DNA of 34,498 bases from Nocardia cyriacigeorgica (lineage in GTDB: Bacteria > Actinomycetota > Actinomycetes > Mycobacteriales > Mycobacteriaceae), in NCBI RefSeq assembly GCF_005863245.1, contig NZ_VBUT01000018.1:1-34498 (forward strand), in the 5' to 3' direction. Positions 8,317 through 17,120 of the stretch are shown one piece after another. Each line of letters begins with the position of its first letter. Position 1 is the first letter of the stretch. The notes beneath the pieces were generated by a model. It saw only the letters and a list, made by a program, of their open reading frames with translations. It ran no database searches and had not been told where the DNA came from. A program made the position numbers and the translations under genes.

Positions 8317-8342
8317 CGCTATCGGACAAGTGACCGATAGCG
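8317..8342. promoter_or_regulatory. Perfect 9-bp inverted repeat, probable TetR operator
   Basis: CGCTATCGG and CCGATAGCG are separated by eight bases (8317-8325 and 8334-8342). The repeat begins two bases upstream of the ATG at 8315. A perfect palindrome of this size in front of a TetR gene is the classic autorepression layout. It could also contain the promoter of a leaderless transcript. Confidence 0.7.
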
Positions 8343-8409
8343 CGGGCGGCGATTGCGCGCTGGATCGGGCGAGCATGAACGCCGTTACGGGGCCTGCGCG
8401 AACGCATGG

Positions 8410-9441
8410 TCAGTCGAATGTCACAGTCACCGAATTGGTGGCGGGTACCGACTGGCATGCCAGCCGATCACCTTCCTCGATATCATCATCATCGAGTACC
8501 TCGTTTACTCTCATCTCTATATCGCCGTCGATAACCTTGCACACACATGCACCGCATCCGCCTTCCCGGCAGGAATACGGAGGCGAGTACCCCTCGTTCA
8601 ACAAGACCTCGACGAGGGTCAAATCTTTCGGCCATTCCAGCTCGGCGCGATCACCATCGAGATATACTACTAGACGGGCTTGTTCGTTCGTCATTGATTC
8701 CTTGACGTAGTTCTCCACGTCGAAGGGATCGGAGTGCAGAGATTGGAATACTTCTCGGTGTAGGTTCCGGTGCTGCACGCCGGCTTCGCGCGCCGCGTCT
8801 ACCACCAAATCCATGAACGCCGCCGGCCCACACAAGAAATACATCCGATTTCGGTACTCACGGCAGATTTCAAGGATTGCGCTTCGGTCCGGTAGCCCAC
8901 GCTCGCTCTCCAGCCACTCGATGAGAGTCAGTCGCTCGGGAAACTGCTTGGCGAGGTAACGGAGGTCTTCACCGAAGATGACGCTCTCGGCATGCTGGTT
9001 GGCATAGAAGAGAACGAGATGGCCGCCACCTTCGAGCAGAGCCGACTTGACGATGGATAACACCGGGGTGATTCCGCTACCAGCTGCGAACAGAACCATG
9101 TCCGCATCCAGGTCTTTCGGTGTGAAGTGCCCGGTGGGCGGCAGAACGGTTACCTCAGCTCCAACCTTGATGTTGTCGCACAGCCAGTTAGATCCGTACC
9201 CGCCCTCCGTGCGTTTCACTGTGACAGCTAGCGAGTCGTCTGCATGCGGGGAACTCGAGAGCGAATAGCATCTGGCCACATATTCCCCGTCGCCGGCTCC
9301 GGGAATACGCAACGTAAGAAACTGCCCGGGGTCGTAGGCAAATACGCCCAATTGCTGCTCGGGCACCTCGAACCAAATGGACACCGCATCCGCTGTTTCC
9401 TGCACTACACGGGAGACCGTGAGTTCACATGGCATGCTCAT
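8410..9441 (-). CDS. KshB-like ferredoxin reductase (FAD, NAD and 2Fe-2S domains)
   Basis: The 343-residue protein has three modules in order. The FAD site is RCYSLSS (57-63). The NAD-binding strand is GSGITP (121-126). A C-terminal plant-type 2Fe-2S domain has C291, C296, C299 and C329 (CREGGCGACVC region). The whole closely follows mycobacterial KshB (Rv3571), reductase of 3-ketosteroid 9-alpha-hydroxylase, including the phrase SNWLCDN. It transfers electrons from NADH to an oxygenase. No Rieske KshA is in the window, so the AurF-like diiron enzyme at 12138 is the most likely local partner; that is inference. It lies 45 bases after the SDR gene on the same strand. I withhold a kshB symbol because sterol function is unproven. 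Confidence 0.92.
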   Translation of the reverse strand: MSMPCELTVSRVVQETADAVSIWFEVPEQQLGVFAYDPGQFLTLRIPGAGDGEYVARCYSLSSSPHADDSLAVTVKRTEGGYGSNWLCDNIKVGAEVTVLPPTGHFTPKDLDADMVLFAAGSGITPVLSIVKSALLEGGGHLVLFYANQHAESVIFGEDLRYLAKQFPERLTLIEWLESERGLPDRSAILEICREYRNRMYFLCGPAAFMDLVVDAAREAGVQHRNLHREVFQSLHSDPFDVENYVKESMTNEQARLVVYLDGDRAELEWPKDLTLVEVLLNEGYSPPYSCREGGCGACVCKVIDGDIEMRVNEVLDDDDIEEGDRLACQSVPATNSVTVTFD

Positions 9442-9486
9442 CTTCCAGGATATTCCTTCTCTATTATTCCGGCCCGTGGCCCAGAT

Positions 9487-10344
9487 TCAACTGTCGCGCT
9501 TGACAAGGCCGTAACGACGGCCGATCGCATAGCCGACACGGGCCAGCGGAGCGTTCAGGTCCTGATACCTCGGCCCCACCGCGCGGGCGACGAAATCGAA
9601 ACCCAGGGCATCGGGTCCGATAAGGACTCGAGGTTTGTTCCGTCGCACGCCCTTCAGGATCGTTTCGGCGGCGCTTTCCGGAGTGGTGAGCGCTATACGA
9701 TCGAAACCGGCGACAATCTTCTCCTGATCACCCATCGCGCCGACACCTCGAGCTCCGCGCACAATATTTGTGCGAACACCACCCGGATGCACGCATGTTA
9801 CGCCCACCGGTAGCCGGTTAATTCGCATCTCCTGGCGCAACGCCTCGGTAAAGCCTCGGACGGCGAATTTGGAAGCATTATATGCGCTCTGACTGGGAAT
9901 GGCCATCAGTCCGAAGACACTCGACACGTTGACAACATGGCCGTCGCCCGAGTCGATCAGATCCGGAAGAAATAGTTTCGTGCCGTTCACGACTCCCCAG
10001 AAATTGATCGACATCAACCATTCGAAGTCGATCCATTGCATATCCAGTATGTCGGCGCCGAGTGCGACCCCGGCATTGTTGATTACCATACTGACCGAAC
10101 CGAAGTCGCTGAGGACCTGACGACGATATTCCGTGAATGCGCTACGATCGGCCACATCGAGCTGATAGTGCTGGCATTCGACACCCAGCGCGGTACACAT
10201 GGAGGCGGTTTCGCGGGCCCGTTCGCCGTCGATGTCGGCAATGGCCAGCCGCGCACCCTCGCCGGCGAGTCGAATTGCAACTGCACGGCCGATTCCTGAA
10301 CCTGCCCCGGTTACCGAGACGACTCGGTCGCTGAACTCTCTCAT
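9487..10344 (-). CDS. Short-chain dehydrogenase/reductase (classical SDR)
   Basis: The 285-residue protein shows TGAGSGIG (12-19) for cofactor binding, NNAG (89-92), and the catalytic set S142, Y155 and K159 in the SSVFGLMAIPSQSAYNASK region. ADID near residue 36-39 places an acid after the second strand, favouring NAD(H) over NADP(H). It should interconvert an alcohol and a ketone. The ATG overlaps the monooxygenase stop by 4 bases, so the two enzymes are translationally coupled. That pairing fits production of the ketone on which a Baeyer-Villiger enzyme acts. The long C-terminus (VLIGPDALGFDFVARAVGPR) resembles SadH-like SDRs of mycobacteria. Confidence 0.93.
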   Translation of the reverse strand: MREFSDRVVSVTGAGSGIGRAVAIRLAGEGARLAIADIDGERARETASMCTALGVECQHYQLDVADRSAFTEYRRQVLSDFGSVSMVINNAGVALGADILDMQWIDFEWLMSINFWGVVNGTKLFLPDLIDSGDGHVVNVSSVFGLMAIPSQSAYNASKFAVRGFTEALRQEMRINRLPVGVTCVHPGGVRTNIVRGARGVGAMGDQEKIVAGFDRIALTTPESAAETILKGVRRNKPRVLIGPDALGFDFVARAVGPRYQDLNAPLARVGYAIGRRYGLVKRDS

Positions 10345-11939
10345 CTCGGCAAGCTACCCTTCTTGATCGAATTCGGAAGGAGGTCGCCGCTTTGATCACC
10401 TGTCGACTCGCCGACCAACGCGAAATCAGAGTCCGCGACATTGCGGGTACGCCGCCAATACTGCCAGGTGAAACCTGGCCAGACCGTCCGATTGACACCC
10501 TGTGCATCGAGGTACCAACTGGTGCACCCCCCGCTGCTCCAGACCCCGTTCACCAATTTCCGCTGGATGTCCGAGTTGAATTCCCGCTGAACGGGTTCAC
10601 GCACCTCGAGCGCAGCTGCGCCACGTTGCTTCGCGAGCCGAATCGCGCCGATGATGTACCTGATCTGGCATTCGATCATGAATACCACCGAGTTGTGACC
10701 GAGCCCGGTGTTGGGGCCGAGCAGGAAGAACAAGTTCGGGAAACCTGCGGTGGTGATGCCGAGATGGGTTTGAATCCCTTCGTCCGACCATACGGAGGAG
10801 AGTTCACGACCGGACGCACCCTTGAGCCGGAGGTGGTCGAACCCGTCGGTTACGTGGAAACCGGTGGCATAGATGATCACGTCGACCGGACGCTTGTCAC
10901 CGGACTGGGATATGATGGCGTCCTCGGTGATCTCGGCGATCCCGTCGGTGATGACGGATGTAGTGGGCCGATTCAGCGCTGGGTAGTAGTCACTGGAACC
11001 GAGGATTCTTTTGCACCCGATGCGATACGTGGGGGTGAGCTTCTTGCGCAGCGCGGGATCATCTATTCCCCGCGCTATGTTCCACTTGGCGACACTCTCG
11101 AGCGGACGCATGAAATTGATATGTCCGTTCAGTCCTATCGACAGTGACTCCGCTGACCAGTAGATGGCAGTCCGGAGGGCTTTGGCGAGGATCGGCGCCC
11201 TCGTGAGCAGGGCTTGGATCACCTTCGGGACCTTGACGTTCCTACGGGGCAGTACCCACGCCGGCGTCCGCTGGTATAGATGCAGTTCATCGGCTACCTT
11301 GGCAATTTCCGGAACGAATTGGATTGCGCTCGCACCCGTCCCGATAACAGCGACCTTCTTGCCATCCAATGTGCAGTCATGATCCCACTGCGCCGAGTGA
11401 AATGCTGCACCAGCGAACTTCTTCTGCCCCTTGATCTGGGGGATATTCGGTATATGGAGTGCGCCTACGCCTGAAACCAGGAATCGGGCGACGTACTCGT
11501 TGCCGTCGGAGGTCGCAACATGCCACGCGGAATCACTAGGATCCCAGTATCCGGATTGCAAGGCCCGCCCGAAATGCGTGCGGCTATAGAGATCGTACTT
11601 GCGTGCGAGACTCAGGAGATACTGCTGAATTTCATCCTGTCCTGCCCACAAGTGACTCCAATCCGGCTTGGGCTCGAAAGAGTACGAGTACATGTGAGAA
11701 GGGACATCGCAGGCACAGCCCGGATATGTATTGTCGCGCCAGGTTCCGCCGATTTCGGAATCCTTCTCGATTATCAAGAAGTCATTCATTCCCGATTTCA
11801 GCAGTTGAATCGCCATTCCCATGCCGGAGAATCCGCTCCCGACGATGAGGACCTCTGTTGTGTGCACCCTCTCGCTCGCTGCACGACCTCCCGAACCATT
11901 GGTCTTTCCCGTGTATTTGGCAGAACGGTTATTACTCAT
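10341..11939 (-). CDS. Flavoprotein monooxygenase, Baeyer-Villiger type
   Basis: The 532-residue protein has two Rossmann motifs, GSGFSG (34-39) for FAD and GTGASA (200-205) for NADPH. Between them is the Baeyer-Villiger fingerprint F-x-G-x3-H-x3-W-D at residues 175-186 (FAGAAFHSAQWD). The block GGTWRDNTYPGCACDVPSHM is typical of this group, including mycobacterial Rv3049c-like enzymes. The reaction would insert oxygen next to a ketone to give an ester or lactone. AGAGGAA lies just upstream of the ATG at 11939. It is 198 bases downstream of the AurF-like gene and overlaps the SDR gene. The family is secure; the ketone substrate is unknown. Confidence 0.93.
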   Translation of the reverse strand: MSNNRSAKYTGKTNGSGGRAASERVHTTEVLIVGSGFSGMGMAIQLLKSGMNDFLIIEKDSEIGGTWRDNTYPGCACDVPSHMYSYSFEPKPDWSHLWAGQDEIQQYLLSLARKYDLYSRTHFGRALQSGYWDPSDSAWHVATSDGNEYVARFLVSGVGALHIPNIPQIKGQKKFAGAAFHSAQWDHDCTLDGKKVAVIGTGASAIQFVPEIAKVADELHLYQRTPAWVLPRRNVKVPKVIQALLTRAPILAKALRTAIYWSAESLSIGLNGHINFMRPLESVAKWNIARGIDDPALRKKLTPTYRIGCKRILGSSDYYPALNRPTTSVITDGIAEITEDAIISQSGDKRPVDVIIYATGFHVTDGFDHLRLKGASGRELSSVWSDEGIQTHLGITTAGFPNLFFLLGPNTGLGHNSVVFMIECQIRYIIGAIRLAKQRGAAALEVREPVQREFNSDIQRKLVNGVWSSGGCTSWYLDAQGVNRTVWPGFTWQYWRRTRNVADSDFALVGESTGDQSGDLLPNSIKKGSLPR

Positions 11940-12137
11940 CGATTTCCTCTGAACGTTGGCTCACGTGCGGTACAGGTGGCCACAAATTTTCGATAGCTAC
12001 TCAGCTACTGCGGATATGTCGGACCGGCGGCAGGACCGAGGAGTTCGCGGGATTCGACGAGTGCCCGCCGCAACATATCACGGCGCGACTTGCGCTCAGC
12101 AATATGCGTGGTGCTGTTCACGCCGGTCCGAGTCTGT

Positions 12138-13124
12138 TCACCGCCGGGCGATATCGTCGGGGAGGCTCCTCGTCAGGCGCCAAAGGAACATGGTGAAGCG
12201 ACCTTCCATCATTCCTGCCTCATCGAAGAATCGGATCATCGGCTCGGACATGAACTGCAGGTTCTCCCGGTAGTGCGGGCCGAATTGGCAAGCGAGGAAC
12301 CCCCGCAGAGGATGCACGCCGACAGCACGGTACAGCTTGGGATTGATCAAGATCGGGTAGGACAGGTTCGCGACAACTGCGAGGACGCCGCGGTGCCATG
12401 CCCGCGAGATCCGGCCTCGCGACCGCATACCCTCGACAAGCTCGGAGCGCGCGAACGTGATGTGGCGGGCCTCCTCGAGCACGTGAATTTTCATCAACTG
12501 CCGGACCTGCGGTTGTAGGCGTTCGTCGTTCATCGCTTCACGCTGTGCCCGATCGAGAATCTCCTCGATCAGCAAGGTCGCGCCCTGGATCGAGGGCCCG
12601 AGCGGGACGAAATGCAGGATCTTCGCCAGCGACAGAAACCCTGGCGGAAGCTTGTAGGGCGGGATCCCCGTTTTGGCGATCAGACGCGCGAACATTGTGG
12701 AATGGCGGCTCTCGTCGCCAACCTCGGCAAGTGCGTATAGGGCCTTGTTATCGACGAGATCACCCGTCGTGTTCAGCCGTAGCAACGCCATACTCAGCAA
12801 ATTCTCGGCGTAGATCCCGAAGCTGAGGATGCTCACCAACTCATGTTTGCCCAGGTCGATCTTCTGTTCCTCGGAAAGCCGGTTCCACAGACCGGTGCCG
12901 TAGAGGGACAGGCGATGCTCGGGGAACCACGCCTTATCCGGCAACCACGGACTATCCCAGTCGATGTCGACTTCGGCGTCGTAGAACTTCTCTACGGAAG
13001 TCTTGAGCAGTCGTCCGGCCGATCGTTGCAGGTCAATGGGTCGCCGACCGCTCACGCGCGCCATACCGTCGGTGGTTACGGCAATCTGCCCGTTGGTCTC
13101 GGCCCTGACGTCACTGGTCGTCAT
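12138..13124 (-). CDS. AurF-like diiron oxygenase
   Basis: The 328-residue protein carries the seven-ligand pattern of AurF-type diiron enzymes: E107 (FGIYAEN), E138 and H141 (DESRH), E187 or E188 (LLIEE), and H214, E218, H221 (HVLEEARH). The last group has exactly the spacing of AurF H223/E227/H230. AurF oxidises an aryl amine, but relatives hydroxylate carbon, so the reaction here is open. I chose the ATG at 13124 because AAAGGAG stands seven bases before it; a start at 13169 has none. It heads the cluster monooxygenase, SDR, KshB-like reductase, TetR. The reductase could supply its electrons. A shared 37-bp element lies 93 bases upstream. Confidence 0.88.
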   Translation of the reverse strand: MTTSDVRAETNGQIAVTTDGMARVSGRRPIDLQRSAGRLLKTSVEKFYDAEVDIDWDSPWLPDKAWFPEHRLSLYGTGLWNRLSEEQKIDLGKHELVSILSFGIYAENLLSMALLRLNTTGDLVDNKALYALAEVGDESRHSTMFARLIAKTGIPPYKLPPGFLSLAKILHFVPLGPSIQGATLLIEEILDRAQREAMNDERLQPQVRQLMKIHVLEEARHITFARSELVEGMRSRGRISRAWHRGVLAVVANLSYPILINPKLYRAVGVHPLRGFLACQFGPHYRENLQFMSEPMIRFFDEAGMMEGRFTMFLWRLTRSLPDDIARR

Positions 13125-13203
13125 CTGTCGCTCCTTTGAGACTCGATCGATGACTCTGCATCGATACATCCAGTCCGGATCAACGTCCGGTGGCAGTAAC
13201 CCG

Positions 13204-13242
13204 GTATCCGCTCAAGAGTGCAATACGGGCAGTAGCGGATAC
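13204..13242. promoter_or_regulatory. Spaced 9-bp inverted repeat in the AurF/DUF4873 divergent promoter
   Basis: GTATCCGCT (13204-13212) and AGCGGATAC (13234-13242) are perfect inverted copies 21 bases apart, about two helical turns. They lie between the divergent AurF-like gene and the DUF4873 gene. The spacing would put both arms on one face of the helix. The right arm overlaps the 37-bp element shared with the mce promoter. Confidence 0.5.
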
Positions 13243-13254
13243 TTGGGGTATGAG
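13218..13254. promoter_or_regulatory. 37-bp element shared with the mce operon upstream region
   Basis: Aligned base by base with 26906-26942, 29 of 37 positions agree without gaps. The best block is GATACTTGGGGTATGAG here against GATACTCTGGGTATGAG there. Both contain ATAC-N5-GTAT. The element is in the same orientation relative to the minus-strand genes in both places. It is a candidate operator or promoter box for co-regulation. Confidence 0.55.
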
Positions 13255-13380
13255 GTAACTTTGACCCCGGCGGCGCGGCTTGTCAAGGGCCGGCCCCGAT
13301 CCCGACGCCGGGCTACTTGGCCCCAGTGCCGGGCGATCCGATCGCTGGCGTCGACTATCGACCAAACGGAGGAGTTCACA

Positions 13381-13716
13381 GTGAAGTCTCAGAGTCCGCA
13401 CGATGCCTCTGACTACATCGGGCCGGCCACAGTGGTGATCGCAACCGACGACGTCGAGGTGCAAGTCGAACTGCGCGGCTATTTCCAACCCATCGACGGC
13501 CGCTTCAGCTGGTACGGGCGCATCCGCCAGAACGACGAACTCGACAATCTGTTAGGGGGACGCCGACGTTCCGTGCTGATCCGGACCAGTACGGGCGAGG
13601 CGCCGGCGACCATCGGCGATCGTGACTTCTGGGGCCGCTATCGAGTTCAGGGCAGAGGACGACCGCCCTATCACGTGCCGACGACGCTGGAGGAAGTAGA
13701 AGCTACGCAAAGCTGA
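13381..13716 (+). CDS. DUF4873 domain protein
   Basis: The 111-residue protein starts at a GTG at 13381 with GGAGGAG (13368-13374) six bases upstream. It has the look of the DUF4873 family: an early beta strand ATVVIATDDVEVQVELRGYF, then FSWYGRIRQ, a Gly-Arg-rich turn (GGRRRSVLIRT) and DRDFWGRYRVQGRGRPP. This all-beta domain is found in actinobacteria, often beside flavin monooxygenases, which fits the gene divergently opposite. It is probably an accessory or substrate-handling domain; its biochemical role is not known. The DHA2 exporter starts 53 bases downstream, probably in the same transcript. Longer upstream frames lack ribosome sites and would overlap the promoter elements. Confidence 0.8.
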   Translation: MKSQSPHDASDYIGPATVVIATDDVEVQVELRGYFQPIDGRFSWYGRIRQNDELDNLLGGRRRSVLIRTSTGEAPATIGDRDFWGRYRVQGRGRPPYHVPTTLEEVEATQS

Positions 13717-13769
13717 GCCGTAGGACCTACGCGAATGCCGACGACGCCCCGAGGGACCAGGATACCGAC

Positions 13770-15407
13770 ATGATCAGCTTTGGAGACCGGCTTCGCGACC
13801 GCAACTCCGCGGCTTGGACGCTGGCCATAACCTGTGCCGCAGTAGCATTGGTTGTTGCGGCCATGGCAGCGCTGTACACCGCTCTGCCTGCCCTTGCGCT
13901 CGACATCGGCGCAGATCAAAGTGCTCTCACATGGATCGTCGACGGATACACGCTGGTCCTCGCCTGCTTGGTTTTGCCCGCTGGCGCGATCGGCGATCGG
14001 TATGGGCGCCGACGCGTTCTAATCGTCGGCCTGGCGGTCTTCGCGGCCGCTTCAGTTGTGCCTGTATTTCTCGATACTCCTGCGGCACTCATTGCCTCCC
14101 GGGCCTTGGCGGGCGCAGGAGCAGCTTTCGTCATGCCGGCGACCCTCTCGCTTCTGACAAGCAACCTCCCAGTGGAGAAGCGGTCGTACGCGGTCGGAGT
14201 CTGGGCCGGGATCGCCGGCTCGGGTGGCGTGATCGGCATGGTGGGATCCGGTCTGCTTCTTACCCAGTGGTCGTGGCATTCGATCTTCGTCGGTCTGACC
14301 GTCGTCGCACTACTACTGCTGGTTCTGGCCTTCACCGTGCCTGATTCACAGGACGCCGAACTCCCGCCGTTCGATCTTTTCGGCATGTTCTGGGTCGTGC
14401 TCGCCATCGGCACGTCGGTGTTCGCGGTCATCGAGGGTCCGTCGCGCGGCTGGACGGATGTCCGGGTTCTTGTCGCAGGTGCGGCGGGAGTAATCGGCAC
14501 CGTGGCATTTATCCTCACCGAGGTGCGTGCCGAGCACCCGCTACTGGACGTGAGCCTGTTCCGCCGCCGGGGCTTCTCAAGCGGTGCGCTATCGATAACC
14601 ATCCAGTTCCTCGTGACTTTCGGTGTGATGTACCTACTGGTACAGCACTTCCAGCTCATCCTCGGGTTCGATGCCCTCGGCTCGGCGCTGGCGCTGGCGC
14701 CGATGGTCGTTCCGCTTATCGTGATGTCACTCGTGTCGCCGGCAATCGCTGCATGGGCGGGATTGCGGGTGACGACAGCGACCGGTCTTCTGACCATCGC
14801 CGTCGGCTTACTCGCCATCCTTCGCCTCGACACCGGTTCGTCGTACTTCGACGTTCTCTGGCCCCTGTTGATCATGAGCGCCGGGCTGGGCTTGTCGGCC
14901 GCCCCCGCGACCAACGCGATCATGCTCGACACACCGTTGGAGAAGCACGGGGTATCCGCTGCGGTCAACGACGCGACTCGCGAAGTCGGCGCGGCCATCG
15001 GCATTGCCGTCTCCGGTAGCATTTTGTCCGCGAGCTATACTTCGAGGATCAACGAGGTGCTGGACCGCCTTCCCGAGCCCGCGCGCGCTCCGGTCCGCAG
15101 TTCCCTGGCCGGTGCCCTCGAAGTCGCTGAGCGTGCCGGTAATGTAGGAAGGCCTCTCGCCGACTATGCGAAGGATGCCTTTTGGAGTGGGGTGGAACAT
15201 TCGGCGCTCGCGCTGGCAGCGATCACCATAGCCGGGGTTCTGATCCTCGTCCCACTTTCCCCTCCACGAAAAGCCGCCGAAAGCGGTATCCGACGGCGCC
15301 GCCGACGTCACCTCCCCTGGCCTACACACGCCGCTCGAACCAGTCGATCGGATGCCCACGCCAATGACCGATCGATGGCATCAGTGCGGCGAACACTCGA
15401 TCCATAG
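13770..15407 (+). CDS. MFS transporter, DHA2 (EmrB/QacA) family exporter
   Basis: The 545-residue exporter has the same architecture as the transporter at 573-2144, with long identical blocks (LTWIVDGYTLVLACL, GAIGDRYGRR). Motif C is at AGIAGSGGVIGMVGSG. It should have 14 helices and act as a drug/proton antiporter in the inner membrane. The last 40 or so residues after helix 14 are Arg-rich and hydrophilic, and the final part may be an unconserved extension. The ATG at 13770 has AGGA eight bases before it. It follows the DUF4873 gene by 53 bases and probably exports a product or toxic intermediate of the oxidation cluster. An IS3 relic begins 109 bases downstream. Confidence 0.92.
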   Translation: MISFGDRLRDRNSAAWTLAITCAAVALVVAAMAALYTALPALALDIGADQSALTWIVDGYTLVLACLVLPAGAIGDRYGRRRVLIVGLAVFAAASVVPVFLDTPAALIASRALAGAGAAFVMPATLSLLTSNLPVEKRSYAVGVWAGIAGSGGVIGMVGSGLLLTQWSWHSIFVGLTVVALLLLVLAFTVPDSQDAELPPFDLFGMFWVVLAIGTSVFAVIEGPSRGWTDVRVLVAGAAGVIGTVAFILTEVRAEHPLLDVSLFRRRGFSSGALSITIQFLVTFGVMYLLVQHFQLILGFDALGSALALAPMVVPLIVMSLVSPAIAAWAGLRVTTATGLLTIAVGLLAILRLDTGSSYFDVLWPLLIMSAGLGLSAAPATNAIMLDTPLEKHGVSAAVNDATREVGAAIGIAVSGSILSASYTSRINEVLDRLPEPARAPVRSSLAGALEVAERAGNVGRPLADYAKDAFWSGVEHSALALAAITIAGVLILVPLSPPRKAAESGIRRRRRRHLPWPTHAARTSRSDAHANDRSMASVRRTLDP

Positions 15408-15516
15408 TCAGTTGCGTTGTCCCCCATGCATCGCATAGCGGCCCGTAGGTCGAATGGGCAGTGTCTGATCATCGAGGATAGGTAGGTTCAAGTGGTGCGC
15501 GCTTTGCGAATTCGTC

Positions 15517-16710
15517 TGACCTGACCCGATGACATTTGGTCCGGCGGCTGTGAGAGCATTGCCGCCCACGTAGTGGGCAGGAACGCTCGATGACTATGGC
15601 GACACGAAAAGGGCACACACCTCCACAGGCCGTGCGCAAGCTGAGCAAGGCCGTCCACCTGCTGGGCGAGAATAAGGAAGTCGCCGTCACTGCAGATCAC
15701 CATGGCCACCTACTAACGGTGGCGCAACCAGTTCGGCGGGCTGAAGGCCGGCGACGGCAAACGGTTGAAGGGCCCCGAACGCGAACACTCCACTCTGAAA
15801 AGTCTTCTCGGCGAGGCGAAGCTAGAGAAAGCTGCATTGAACGAGATCGCCAAGGGAACCTTCTAGACCCGGAACGCCGGCGGGCGGCCGTGGCGCACCT
15901 GGTGCGGGTGCTCGGGGTCCGCGAAAGGTTCGCCTGCCGGTTACCGGCGAACATCGAAGTACACAACGGCGCGTTCGAACCACCGACACCAACGCACATC
16001 CCGATGCGGCTTTGCGTGAATGGCTGCGTGCCTGGACGAAACCCATCCACGGCAAGGATTCCGCCGCGCCTACCACGGCGCCCGCAGCGAGTGCTGGACA
16101 GTCAATCACAAGAAAATCCAACGCCTCTGGCGCGACGAGGGATTACGAGGGCCGCTGCGGCGCCGAAACGCCTGGAAACCACCACCACCACGACGGAGGC
16201 AAAGGCACCCAACCGTGTATGGGCAGTGGACTTCCGATTCGATGCCAGCGACGACGCACGCCCAGTCAAGATCGTCTCCATCGTCGATGAAACACACCCG
16301 CGAATGCTTGGGCCGGCTGGTGGAACGATCGATCACCGCCGACGGACTCATCAACGAATCGCTGTCGATCGCAGCTACCCCGCCGCCCTGCGCTGCGGCA
16401 ACAGACCAATTTCGCGTGCCAGGCGACTGGGCGGCGGAACGGGTCTGCTCAGCGTTCGTCACACTAGCCGACCCTGCCGCAACGGCTACATTGAATGGTT
16501 CAGCCGCCGCCGACGCGACGAATGCCCCAACATCAACAGCTTCTGGTCGTTGACCCAAGCCCGCGTCGTGATCAGCGACTGGAAGGAAGAATACAATCAC
16601 CGCCGAAGAGATTCCGGCCTGGGCTGCAACGCCCCAGCCGGATACGCTACAACCCTGCATCCCCTACAAATGGTTCTCACACGCGGCGGACCGACTACCG
16701 GGTCCCGTCA
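15517..16710 (+). mobile_element. Degenerate IS3-family insertion sequence with terminal inverted repeats
   Basis: The ends read TGACCTGACCCG at 15517 and, on the opposite strand, TGACGGGACCCG from 16710 inward. A second matched block GGTCCG follows in each arm with a three-base length difference. The 1194-bp span is normal for IS3 elements. The flanking bases (GTC left, CCG right) do not form a target duplication, and the transposase genes are frameshifted, so this is an old, inactive copy. It separates the oxidation cluster from the mce operon. Confidence 0.78.
15590..16683 (+). pseudogene. IS3 transposase orfA/orfB, frameshifted
   Basis: OrfA starts at the ATG at 15590 (VRKLSKAVHLLGENKEVAV). 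It shifts frame near 15705-15720 into RWRNQFGGLKAGDGKRLK and ends EKAALNEIAKGTF at the stop at 15864. OrfB follows in broken frames: RRAAVAHLVRVLGVRER, then KIQRLWRDEGL, NRVWAVDFRFDASDD (first catalytic Asp), RCGNRPIS (the second Asp of the usual RCDNGPEF is lost), and GYIEWFSRRRRDECPN with NINSFWSLTQARVV (the Glu region is kept). Several small indels move the reading frame. The gene cannot give an active DDE transposase. Confidence 0.85.
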
Positions 16711-17120
16711 CCGCTTAGGATACTCCGACCCGGTCGGCGCAGAACTGGTTGCAGGGCAACCGAAATCATCTCCCGACCGTTGTCCAACCTAAAACCGGGG
16801 CGGCGGACCGATGATGGTGACCAGCATGTTCTGTAGCTCGGTACCTGCCGCCGGGCACAACCTTGAACAACAGCTTCGCCGAGACGTTCGACAACAAGGT
16901 TGCGAACCCGCGCGCCGGGCCGCAACCGCTGAAACAGCCAGCTGGAACCCGCATTGAAATCGGTGGCTTCAAAGCCAACCACAACTAGCGGCACCGGCAG
17001 CCGGCGCTGGACTATACGACATCGGCCCCAGCGCGCTGCGGCTGCACCCACTACCCTGACAGTCATCATCCGGCTGTTGAGAAAGGGCGTTCCGCGGTTC
17101 CCGGACCGATATCAAGCTCT
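16711..17120. other. Gene-free stretch between IS3 relic and mce operon tail
   Basis: About 410 bases lie outside the IS3 right end and before the 3' end of the alpha/beta hydrolase gene. Short frames on both strands lack ribosome sites and recognisable motifs. The composition is still GC-rich, and fragments such as IEIGGFKAN on the plus strand could be relic coding sequence. I see no functional feature. Confidence 0.35.

Noticed and set aside
8410..9441. Naming the reductase kshB
   Set aside because: Similarity to Rv3571 is strong, but no KshA or steroid-ring genes are in the window and the local partner appears to be a diiron enzyme.
12010..12085. 23-codon minus-strand frame (MLRRALVESRELLG) between the AurF-like and monooxygenase genes
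   Set aside because: It has no ribosome site and is too short to distinguish from chance in a 198-base gap.
13916..15022. 368-codon open frame on the minus strand
   Set aside because: It lies entirely antisense to the second DHA2 exporter and has no ribosome site or motif.
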